From Glandiceps talaboti (taxonomy: Eukaryota; Hemichordata; Enteropneusta; Spengelidae): DNA of 64,000 nt. Under the pieces are notes generated by a model. The model was not told the DNA's origin, ran no database searches, and worked only from the letters and a program-made list of their open reading frames with translations. Below are positions 1 through 10,627 of the stretch, piece by piece. The DNA is taken from NCBI RefSeq assembly GCF_964340395.1, contig NC_135559.1, positions 11,307,759 through 11,371,758 of the forward strand, read 5' to 3'. Within the stretch, counting starts at the first letter, position 1; the number at the start of each line of letters is the position of its first letter. A program made the position numbers and the translations under genes.

Positions 1-534
1 TGGGTAGACAGTGTGCATGATATGCTATAATATGCAAATTTCTTTTGTCATTCCTATTCAAATAAATATATTTCTGTGGCAAAGTCATAACAGGTGCATA
101 TATTTCCCTTACTTTTGTAAAAACGATTTTTGCATGTCTTTCAAGAAAATGTGTTCACAAATTTCTAAAATTGCTGTCCTACAATAAATCTTTGATACCA
201 GATAATTATATGCATTCAGAAACTCATCAGTGTCAATTGTAAGCTTCACACATGGCAAAAACATTCTTACGAACCCCTATACACAGTTGGGATTTGCCTG
301 ACTTCAAGGGAATGATGTCCAAGCATACAAATCAGTGAATTGTTGGTACAATATCGTGCATTGATTAGGGGTCCTCAATTATGTGATCAGTCAAGATAGT
401 GTATTAGACATTACATGAATTACATCACGTGGCTTGAAGTTCATGAAACTTTCTCAAAGCAACCCTACAGAGATTTTATTACCAGCTGTGTATATCTTAG
501 TAATTTCATGATTACAAGGGAAATACATACAGGT
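1..534. other. Non-coding, nothing recognised
   Basis: AT-rich sequence without a supported exon, RNA gene or clear repeat. The short open frame beginning near 415 runs into the left arm of the foldback element that follows and has no coding character. Confidence 0.5.
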
Positions 535-962
535 TACACAAATCTAGGAATAAACACATTTTCTAAAAGCTTGAAGTCTGGAGAACTCATTTCTTGTGTT
601 TACTTCCCTTATGCCACTGCCGAGAAATGAAGAGTGAATCCAGCTCCAGCTATTATGTAACAGAAGCTCTTACTGTGGACATGCAATCTCCCAGCATACA
701 TAGGGAAATGTGAACATTAGTAATTCACTCTATTGTGTGACACAGGACACAGTGAACAAGTTAAGTATTGATAACTGATTTACTAATGTGCATAGTTCCC
801 AATGCATGCTGGGAAACTATGTCCACTGTAAGAGTTGCGTCTCAGGAGCTAGATTCACTCTTCAGTTCTCTGAAATCACATGGAAGGAAAGTTATATAAA
901 CATGAGAAATGGGTTCTCTAGACTTGAAGCCTTCAGAAAATGTGTTTATTTCGTAGAGCTAT
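535..962. repeat. Imperfect foldback element (arms ~190 bp)
   Basis: Positions about 540-735 are the imperfect reverse complement of about 785-960, with a short loop near 735-785. Matching blocks include GAAGAGTGAATC against GATTCACTCTTC and AGAAAATGTGTTTAT against ATAAACACATTTTCT. The inner part of the right arm (790-823) is itself palindromic and contains TTCCCAGCATGC on the minus strand. Short open frames at 415-630 and 788-973 fall on the two arms and are not genes. It is probably a foldback/MITE-type element; its family is not recognised. Confidence 0.7.
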
Positions 963-1046
963 GTCCCCTTTAACTTGTACTTCTCAAAATTTCAAATCAT
1001 ATGCAAGAAATCAACAACTAAATATGGGACAACTGAAAGTACTTAC

Positions 1047-1249
1047 ATTGCAACCCAGAGACTAGCTGCTCCAGCCAGCTGCACTTCGTCTTTTAGCACT
1101 CCTCTTTTGGCAATATATACATCTAGCATATATATTGCTGTATGAAGAGTACAATTTGCCATTTTCAAGTCATCAATGACCTCAGCCATCCACTCAACCA
1201 CCACTCTTCGGTTGCCATTGCTTACCTCATTTATATGAGGTATTGGTTT
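1047..1249 (-). CDS. Cyclin-box exon (partial cyclin gene)
   Basis: A 203-nt internal exon with an acceptor AG just above 1249 and a consensus donor GTAAGT just below 1047. It enters in phase 0 and leaves in phase 2. The translation starts KPIPHINEV and continues RRVVVEWMAEVIDDLK and LHTAIYMLDVYI, ending QLAGAASLWVAM. This is the classic cyclin N-terminal fold: an Arg followed by (V)EWM for helix 1, TLH.A..MLD.Y for helices 2-3, then QL.GAA.LW.A before the usual K.EE in the next exon. Cyclins bind and activate cyclin-dependent kinases in the nucleus or cytosol. The subtype is unresolved: the short lead before RR recalls atypical cyclins such as J, but A/B/O/P-type paralogues are not excluded. 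The remaining exons are not identified: the 3' ones would lie to the left of the window and the 5' ones above 1249. Confidence 0.75.
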
Positions 1250-1369
1250 CTGTAAGATAAGGAATGAGAATAAGTTTATGCTCAGAGAAGTATAGTATGT
1301 AACAACCCCTTGACAACTCAAGTACCATTTACTCATCAAGGTGGGTGTGAACAATGACAGAAGTTGCCA

Positions 1370-1440
1370 CTGTCCTCTGGTATCAGGAGAAAATGGCCCC
1401 GCAAAATAATGGCACCACTCAGGAAAACATATTATAAACT
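1370..1440. repeat. Dispersed repeat, copy near 1.4 kb
   Basis: Shares an interrupted block with about 4895-4985: GGTATCA, GAGAAA, TGGCCCC, TGGCACCA and GGAAA occur in the same order. A second shared block pairs about 2170-2245 with 5225-5290 (CCAATCTT, CAAGCCCC, AAATGGT or GAATGGT, CACTTAG). The 1.3-2.3 kb and 4.9-5.3 kb segments therefore look like diverged copies of one repeat. Confidence 0.45.
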
Positions 1441-4400
1441 TTATTGATCCAAATAAATTTGGAAATTGATTATGGTCGCCACAACACAAGAGCAGTGCCC
1501 TATTGCCTTAGTGTTGAAGAAGCAGGAGGAGACAGGAGTATGGGAGAAAACCTGCTGGGTTTTTTTGCAGGTACATTGCTGTACCCCTGAAAACAATCAA
1601 TTTCACCTTCATTGAACAATCATTTACAAGTGTTTATGGAAGGAATTTTACAAAAACCTAGTCAAATACCTGCACCTTTTCATATAAATTTGATACTATA
1701 CGTACAGACATACGGTAAAATGTTTGATTTGTTTGGCAGCAGTGTTCATCACTGTCATGGTCCGCGTACACCCCCCCCCCCCCCCATCCTCCTGACTGGA
1801 GAAACTGACCAGTCTGTCTGAATGTTTGAGTTCACCCATGGTTCACCAATCAAGTTTTCGATTTGCATTTTCAGTGTGTCATCATACCATAAAAACTATC
1901 AATGATGTTTATGAATTAATTAATTGAAAGTAAAATATGTATTATATATGTAGTTTTCTAAATATAATCTGTGTGTGATAGAACAGCATCTTTTTACGCT
2001 CTGTATTACCCTGTGTGAAAACCAAACAGAAAATTGTGGCAACAAATGTAGGTGTTCAACATTGACGTAAAAAAAGAAAAATCGGTATATCTCAAAGAAG
2101 CAAAGAAAAGAAAAGTTGCCAGCATAGGCGAAGGAAAAAAAATAATTCTCAGGTAAGCAGGTGGGAAAAAAGTAATGACTCTCCACCAATCTTCCAAGCC
2201 CCCCCCCCCCCCCGAATATCGAATGGTCTACCACTTAGTACTTTGTAAAGTAGCCGTGTCTTGAATAAGCGCGACTATCATTACTAATGGTTGTTAAGTG
2301 TTGATTTATGAATTATCGAAGTCAAGTCGCCGTCCTCAAAGTATAAACAATTGTAAACTGACGTCTGACGTGAAAACGATCGGGTTGACAGGATATATAA
2401 ACAATAGGTTATAATCACACAGACAAATGAACATACTCCCCGCTTGACACATTTTTTGAATGAAAGAAATAGATACAAAGTATCACCTGAACGTACTTCA
2501 CAGCCCAACTGGTGTAGTTTTTGTTTAAATTTGAATACATTTTGTCAAGCTTACTGAATGTTTACACCATCGCTTCGCATGCTCTAATCTAAAAATTGTG
2601 TTTAGGTATGTATACTTACATACGCATAGTGTCTGGACGAAATCTCGTGAAACATGAGACTCCTATGCCTTACTTTAGCCAAGCCCAAAACTTCACGATA
2701 GTTTGTGACGTCATTACCCGACATTTTTGAAAACGGGTGTTTCCGTCGTCGTACGATGTACAATGTCAAACTATACAACTAGTGTTTTCAGAGTAAAATT
2801 GAACAAAAACTAATGATCGGATACAATTTCAACACTTTATGGAGAGGTTCTGAGGACGTTTACACATACAAGACGAAAGTCTACAAGCAACGTGTTTGCA
2901 TGTGTAAATTCACACATTACCGTAAATGCAATATTGTACACTGTGGCCAGGTCACACTTTGTCCTTGTTTACACTTTGTCCTCACTGCCATGCCAGTGCG
3001 CGAATTAAGCGAATATTAAACCCCACCATTAAATAACTATTTACGGTAGTTACTGGCGACTGTTTTTCGATTAACACTAACGTTTATACATTTTACAATA
3101 TCAATATTAGTGTTAATTGAAATATGATCAGGGAATGGCATTTATGATTATTATCTATTTACCGCAAGAGATTATTTTAGATTTCGAGTTTCCGACATGG
3201 TTTCCGACAAGTAACCATGGATCCATGCAGTAACTAGACTACACTGCATGCACTATCATTCTCAATAATAATATGTGGATCAATGATGTATCAACCAAGT
3301 GTAAACTGGGAAACGGAACATGGCTAAAAAAACATGTACAAATTCCAGAGACACCAACACGCATCTATGAAGTAGACGGTGTACGTATTATCAGAGTACA
3401 AAACTGGCAGTTGTTCACTTTTTGTTCCACAGACCAAACAAAGCATATCGTGTTGAAAGACAAACCTAACATTTCCACAAAAAAAGGACGGTGTCGCATA
3501 ATGAATACGGGCGACGCCACTGATGAATGAACAGACAACAAGACAATGGAACAATTGACAGTAAACTAACAACAGACGGAGAGAAATAACAAAAATGAAA
3601 TTAGTATAGCCCATATATGAAACGTGTTTTTTCTCTCAAATAACAACTAATTTAACCATGTTAACCACCTGTTCAACAAAAAACATTAACCTATATTTTA
3701 ACACGAATTTGCACTTTTTTCTGTAGTACTGGTTACACAAAACATAGTGTACATGTTTATGAATGTGACCACAAACAATAAACATAATGATCGCACGAAC
3801 AGATACATGTATAATACATGTAGATCAAAACGTTAACATCTTGAAGAGAAGAGCCGATGTTGGCATCATATTCAATCTAGGGGGGGGGGGGGCGGGCATA
3901 AATCATGCTTTTGAAATGAATGGTCATATACATTCAAATGATCAATCAACTGGCATGGAAACAACGGCTTTCAACATCTTTCAGGCTACTTTAAATTTTT
4001 TAAGCCTATGTGAAATGAAGTGGCTTATCCACGCACAACATAAAATATTCTTATATATATTCTTACCTCAATTGACAGCAATTGTGCCAGAACGTCTCTA
4101 AAGTAGTCTGTAACCAAATGGTAAACATGATATTAATAAAATGTATCAAATGTATTACCTACAAGAATTTCTTTGGACATACTGCCCACGTCCACTGTAC
4201 ATTCATCAGTTATTCAACGGGGTAAAGTACAACTAGCCAATTTTGTTCGCACATGCTTTCCCCGGTATCTTCTTGATCCGAGTAAAAACTCGCCGATTTT
4301 TAATCGTCGAAAACATGTAGTGTCCGAAATAGCGAGTACATTAAAGCAAACAGACTAGAACAATATAATTTTGTTATCTATGAAATTTACACTGACAAAA

Positions 4401-4894
4401 ACCGTTCCTGAAGGGTAACTGGTCACTTTGTCCCAACTTCAACCCGTCCAAGTCAACTCGCCCCATTTTCAACTCGCCCCAACTCTTTATAATATAATTC
4501 ACATGTGCATACATTTGAAATCCACTATAGTAGTACATTTTTGAAGGTCAGTGGTATCTCGTATTCCACACATGAGAAACTTCACCCCCACTGTAAACCG
4601 AGTATTACGTCCGACCCAGCAGTATTAACTACCGAGAGGATCGCGTCTCCCCCGGAATGTCTACAAAACCTGTACGCAGAAGTCGTAGGCGTATCACACC
4701 AGTCACAAAACAAGGCGCGACCACCACTTTCTGCTACGAAATGCTACACATTTGATACACTTCAACTCTCTCAACAACTTTCGATCTCCATACTTCAATT
4801 ATACCTTTACCTTGTGTTGTTGAGGCGAGATGAAATCGGGGCAAGGTCAAATTGGGACGAAGTGAATCGCAACCGAACGAAGAGAAGAAAATGA

Positions 4895-5290
4895 AACTGG
4901 TGGTATCATGAGAAAGTGGCCCCACGCTGAAAGCAGTCCCACAAAACAGTGGCACCATTTGGGAAATCTTGATGTACAATTTTTCCCCGAACACAACGAA
5001 ATTCACCTATATATGAATCACTTTAAATGTTTATGGTGGGAACTTTCACAATTACGTACGTGCATACATACGTTAACATTTTTCATCACTCTCCTGATCG
5101 GCATAAATCACATTACTATGTAAAGATATATTTACATGTATTTCTCATCCAACCATTTTCCACTATGTATTGAGCTGAAATTCTTGTATGATTACAAGGT
5201 TCTTTTTTTCCAAGGCAACTCCATCCGAAATCAACCACCCCCAATCTTTCAAGCCCCGCCAGGATATAAAATGGTTCACCACTTAGATAA
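4895..5290. repeat. Dispersed repeat, copy near 5 kb
   Basis: Diverged partner of the blocks at about 1370-1440 and 2170-2245, in the same order and orientation. Family unknown. Confidence 0.45.
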
Positions 5291-5639
5291 TAATGACATA
5301 TGAACATTGTAAGTGACGTGTCGTGATGCACGCTTGCTTCACATCAAATAATTATGAATACAACACTAAATCAGTAACATTTCGAACAAGGAAATTAAAT
5401 GAAACGTTACCTAAAGTCATGCTGTACTTAAAGAAATATGAAGAAAAACATCTTACCTCTTGTGATAATGGCATCCATCTTCCTCGCGAGTTTGGTTTGG
5501 AATGAACTTATCGCGTAAAACTTCCACATTTAAAGGATAACCGGCGTCAGATTTTTGCCACTGTTGGACCAATCACACAGTTTCTTTGACATTTGGGGAT
5601 TTACACGTCTCTCGATTTAGTGTATAAACATATTTGCCA

Positions 5640-8125
5640 TGTACTGGATAGTTCTCACGCCACTAATCCTGACACCTATGACGGTACTGGGAGACAGTAC
5701 TTCCGTCAACATGCATAATATTCCTCTTATTCTGAAAGCCCAGATAGTTAATGATGTTGCACAAAACAATATAGTTTTTACGAAAATGTTTATCCACTGC
5801 ACAAATACTATCATTTTAAATCGTTTTAATGCTCATTACATGGAATTAACACCTTTCCTGACATGATCTATAAAGGCATACCGCGTTATCTTTCTTGGTA
5901 TTAACGTATAAGACATGTTACATTTCCTTCAGTCAACAATGTTCACTTCCCAATGGGTGCAAGTTAAACTAATGTAGTTGTACACACTTATTTTCAAATC
6001 TCTAAAGTACAACTAACAACTAAACATGTATTATTGGTGTCAAATGTGCCCTTTTAGAGTCTGCAAATCAGCGAGTACGGAGTTAACGTCAAAATCATTC
6101 AGACGTCATCAGCGTAACGAGGATTACGTCATTCTGTCAGGTGAACGCTAAATGGAATCACCCAACAATAGACTGTTGTAAAAAGGGCTGTATCCAATAT
6201 TAAATACACATCTATTACAGTTTACGATCCATACAAAATCTCAGAAGTGCAAGATTAAATCAACTATGACACGGTTCATACCGTATGGGAAAACTACATA
6301 GATGTAGAAAAAGGACTGTGGCACATACTTTCTTGATTTACATTCGTACAAATGTCATGTTTACCCTAAATATTTCTCACGCCACTAAGTCTAACACCTA
6401 TGCCAGTCCTGATAGAGAACATGACTGTCACATTACGTCATTTGGCAAGTGAATGTTGTTGCAACCGAAAGAGAATGTTGGACGAAAATTAACCTCTTTT
6501 TTTCAAATAGCACAGATAGTTAATGCTGGTGCAAAAAACAGTATAGTTTTTACAAAGGATTTTCTCCACTGCACTGTCAGCAGAAACTTGGTTTGATAGT
6601 TTACTAACATGTTTGAAAAATACTATCATTTTAAATCGTTTTAATGCTCATTACATGGAATTAACACCTTTCCTGACATGATCTATAAAGGCATACCGCG
6701 TTATCTTTCTTGGTATTAACGTATAAGACATGTTACATTTCCTTCAGTCAACAATGTTCACTTCCCAATGGGTGCAAGTTAAACTAATGTAGTTGTACAC
6801 ACTTATTTTCAAATCTCTAAAGTACAACTAACAACTAAACATGTATTATTGGTGTCAAATGTGCCCTTTTAGAGTCTGCAAATCAGCGAGTACGGAGTTA
6901 ACGTCAAAATCATTCAGACGTCATCAGCGTAACGAGGATTACGTCATTCTGTCAGGTGAACGCTAAATGGAATCACCCAACAATAGACTGTTGTAAAAAG
7001 GGCTGTATCCAATATTAAATACACATCTATTACAGTTTACGATCCATACAAAATCTCAGAAGTGCAAGATTAAATCAACTATGACACGGTTCATACCGTA
7101 TGGGAAAACTACATAGATGTAGAAAAAGGACTGTGGCACATACTTTCTTGATTTACATTCGTACAAATGTCATGTTTACCCTAAATATTTCTCACGCCAC
7201 TAAGTCTAACACCCATGCCAGTCCTGATAGAGAACATGACTGTCACATTACGTCATTTGGCAAGTGAATGTTGTTGCAACCGAAAGAGAATGTTGGACGA
7301 AAATTAACCTCTTTTTTTCTGATAGCGCAGATAGTTATGCTGGTGCAAAAAAAAAACAGTATAGTTTTTACAAAGGATTTTCTCCACTGCACTGTCAGCA
7401 GAAACTTGGTTTGATAGTTTACTAACTGGTTTGAAAAATACTATCATTTTAAATCGTTTTAATGCTCATTACATGGAATTAACACCTTTCCTGACATGAT
7501 CTATAAAGGCATACCGCGTTATCTTTCTTGGTATTAACGTATAAGACATGTTACATTTCCTTCAGTCAACAATGTTCACTTCCCAATGGGTGCAAGTTAA
7601 ACTAATGTAGTTGTACACACTTATTTTCAAATCTCTAAAGTACAACTAACAACTAAACATGTATTATTGGTGTCAAAGGAGCCCTTTTAGAGTCTGCAAA
7701 TCAGCGAGTACGGAGTTAGCGTCAAAATCATTCAGACGTCATCAGCGTAACGAGGATTACGTCATTCTGTCAGGTGAACGCTAAATGGAATCACCCAACA
7801 ATAGACTGTTGTAAAAAGGGCTGTATCCAATATTAAATACACATCTATCACAGTTTACGATCCATACAAAATCTCAGAAGTGCAAGATTAAATCAACTAT
7901 GACACGGTTCATAACGTATGGGAAAACTACATAGATGTAGAAAAAGAACTGTGGCACATACTTTCTTGATTTACATTCGTACAAATGTCATGTTTACCCT
8001 AAATATTTCTCACGCCACTAAGTCTAACACCTATGCCAGTCCTGATAGAGAATACTACTGTCACTTTACGTCGATCGGCCAGTAAATGTTGTTGCAACCA
8101 AAAGAGAATGTTGGACGAAAATTAA
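5640..8125. repeat. Tandem array, ~816 bp unit, ~3 copies
   Basis: The marker TCGTTTTAATGCTC recurs at 5821, 6636 and 7454, giving periods of 815 and 818 bp. Later units differ by only scattered bases and short A-run length changes, so the array is young. A more diverged 5' part of the unit occupies about 5640-5808, and the last copy stops near 8125 after TTGGACGAAAATTAA. Each unit carries several CRE-like sites (CAGACGTCATC, ATTACGTCATTCTG, TTACGTCATTTGG). No unit has a sustained open frame. A degenerate single relative lies near 28555-28680. Confidence 0.9.
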
Positions 8126-8293
8126 TCTTTTAAATTTGCCTTTGATTTACCTACCAAAAGCATCTGGCATTTCCTAAACTTGCAATACCCTAGACCAAAA
8201 AAAAAGAAACCTCACAGCTAACACTACAACCATTTTGATAGGGTTAGAGATACCAGTAGGGCACAACCGGATGTCCAAAAGGTTGTCAAACAT

Positions 8294-8324
8294 ATGGAAG
8301 TATAACACACCGTTCTACTTCCAT
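8294..8324. repeat. Micro-hairpin copy 1 (31 bp)
   Basis: ATGGAAGTATAA and TTCTACTTCCAT form near-perfect 12-bp arms around a 7-nt loop. It has the same architecture as the copy at 8997-9027. AACAT occurs on both sides, slightly offset. Confidence 0.55.
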
Positions 8325-8444
8325 GAACATATCATGAGTCAAAGCTTGTTCCTGTACATGTATTTATAGTACATTGGTATATTCCTGGAGGACTATACCC
8401 TTTGTCTATTGTTGATATCCAGACTAAAAAGAACGACTAGGCTC

Positions 8445-8651
8445 AATCTGATTGAAATCCGATGTGGTGAAAGCGGCTAGATGTCCTTATTTACCTCTAT
8501 TCATCGTGTTGTGACGTTTGTTTTGTTCGGAGTGATCGCCGCTTCGTGGGAAGGCGGCGATCACTCCGAACAAAACAAACGTCACAACACGATGAATAGA
8601 GGTAAATAAGGACATCTAGCCGCTTTCACCACATCGGATTTCAATCAGATT
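8445..8651. repeat. Perfect hairpin, 98-bp arms, 11-nt spacer
   Basis: Bases 8445-8542 are an exact reverse complement of 8554-8651, separated by 11 nt. CTAGGCT flanks both sides (about 8437-8443 and 8654-8660), possibly a target duplication. It is a foldback/MITE-type insertion, or an inverted duplication kept identical by recent origin or conversion. There is no coding content. Confidence 0.9.
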
Positions 8652-8915
8652 GGGCTAGGCTACAAGCAATCTAAATTCCAAGTGTAGTTTTGTTCTAATT
8701 CATCGGCTTTGTGTTATGACAGTACCCTCATCTCACTACCCCGCAGATTGCATAAAACATGACTGGAATACGCTGTGTCATTATGACTTGAATTACGCAT
8801 GCAAAAGCAGTGGCGGCGCAGTGGAGTAGCTTTAATGTTGTCATGTATGATCACGGATCATGCGTAGTCCTGCTTGCATACGGAGTGAGTCGTGAACATG
8901 ACAGTATGTAGACCT

Positions 8916-9080
8916 TAGTCTATCTGCTAGACCTCGGATGTTCTTCCGATAAAATACGACACACGACCTAACATCGCTATCGAGGTAGGAACATCCATGG
9001 AAGTAGAACCCCTACTTCTACTTCCATGGAACATCCAAGGGCAAGCCCTCACTGCGAACTTCGTTCGCTTATAGTATGAT
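8916..9080 (+). mobile_element. TAGTCTA-type MITE, copy 1 (right end diverged)
   Basis: Begins TAGTCTATCTGCTAGACC and continues as in the complete copy at 17798-17943 (CGGATGTTCTTCCGATAAAA, CTAACATCGCTATCGAGG, then TTCGTTCGCTTATAGTAT). The expected right end, CTAGCAGCTAGACTA, is missing or unrecognisable. A 31-bp micro-hairpin interrupts it. Confidence 0.6.
8997..9027. repeat. Micro-hairpin copy 2 with 9-bp direct repeats
   Basis: Arms ATGGAAGTAGAA and TTCTACTTCCAT enclose CCCCTAC. It is flanked exactly by GGAACATCC at 8988-8996 and 9028-9036. The related MITE copy at 17798-17943 lacks this block, so it looks like an insertion into the MITE. Confidence 0.7.
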
Positions 9081-9180
9081 ACCACCCTCCTCTCTTGAAC
9101 ATACACATTTGTATCACCTGAGTTTGTGCATTTCTTTTGAAACTGCTGTCGTTAGATATGAATAATATATACCGACTCAC

Positions 9181-9220
9181 CCTCGTGCGTATGTCCTTGC
9201 ATGAGGTATCCAAGTTGAAT
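9181..9220 (-). CDS. Gene A exon 10 (GHTHE), last exon found
   Basis: 40 nt, acceptor ACATTTCAG, donor GTGAGT, phase 0 to 1. It encodes IQLGYLMQGHTHE plus a single G, so the next exon should start AT or AC to complete a D (GHTHED). It is short, but the motif and phases make it convincing. The Glu is the likely third catalytic residue. Confidence 0.8.
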
Positions 9221-10528
9221 CTGAAATGTCACAAAAAAAACAGAGATCGTTTTTAGAATATAAAATGTATGTCCATGTCGACATTTTTTTTATGACTGTT
9301 ATAAACAAACACGTTAAACTACATTGAAACAGAGAACTGTATCAATAATGTTGGATAAGGCGAAATCACTAGAAAACATACAAGTCATGGTGACTTGACA
9401 GTCATTGAAATTAACATGGTCGCAAATCGGTAAAAAAAATGAAGTTGTGAACTTAATGTACACTTTGTTCGAAGCTCTAGTTCAGTGTTCTGACGAAGTG
9501 TACATTAAGTTTACATGTAACGCCACACACCCTTTGGTTGAGCATCGGACCATGGAAGTAGAAGTAGTTCTACTTCCATGATCGGACATTGTCAGACTCA
9601 AGGCCTGTTTAGCCACATGCAACATTTTTTGGTGAATGATACCTAGTACCTGTGATTCAATAATCAACTAGTCTAATTCCTATACATTAACGTTGCGATG
9701 ATCTTAACTACTGGTCAGCTGCCATCCAGACTAATAATAAACAATTCAAAATGACAGTGAAGCGAACAAAGTACTGTATATCACCTCACGGAAAATGCCC
9801 CATTTCACTAGGCAGGCTAGGAATGCGAGTATAGTTCGGTTTTTACATTCTTTCCAGCTGTTGTCCATTTGTAAATATAAAACTGGAGGTAGATTTCCGC
9901 CTCGTCGCTGAAATAAGAAATGAATACCATACTATATAAATTATAGCATTTTGACCTTAGTTAGCGCTCATAGTAATTTTAACTCAACAGTTTAATTTTT
10001 ACTCATGAATATTTATTTTTAACATTCATTTACACCAGAGACATTTTCTTTCTAGATATCAAAACCGATCCAGGACAAGTGTTTGTTTTATTTAATTAGT
10101 AATTAAAAGTTCATAGAATCAGTTACAAATAAAATGTACGGGTATATATCAATGTTATGAATGAACTAACAAATACTAGTACGCAATCTGGTCATGTCTA
10201 TTTAGACGCACTCATTTTCGAGGAAATGCGGATTTCCCTTCATGCTTACCTTAGCTACAATTAAAATGACAAGCATCAATATATTGCAAGTGAAGTTTGA
10301 ATCATGTGGCCACTGTTTGCAATCAATGAACGCAAACTTCAAATCTTCACTGTGTACCAGTACACCGGTAACGTGTGTTTGTAGTAACATCAATGATGAA
10401 TTTTCCTGTGATCGGTAAAAGAAAAAAAATGTATACAATATACAAGTGTAGCAGCTAGACCCCGGATGTTCTTTAGGAAAAATATGATATGCCAGCGTTG
10501 TGCAAAGGTTATTGGGATGTTGTTTTAG

Positions 10529-10627
<99 letters not shown>

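Larger units (their letters stand above)
1250..5639. other. Intron/intergenic DNA with dispersed repeats
   Basis: No firm exon here. Two short minus-strand stretches look like possible first exons: an ATG at 4196 followed by SKEILV and a GTAAT donor below 4178, and an ATG at 5478 in good context (AAGATGG) followed by DAIITR and a GTAAGA donor below 5457. Neither joins directly to the cyclin exon in frame, so another exon would be needed. C/G homopolymers lie near 1781-1795, 2199-2213 and 3881-3892. A CRE-type TGACGTCA lies near 2706. Confidence 0.4.
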
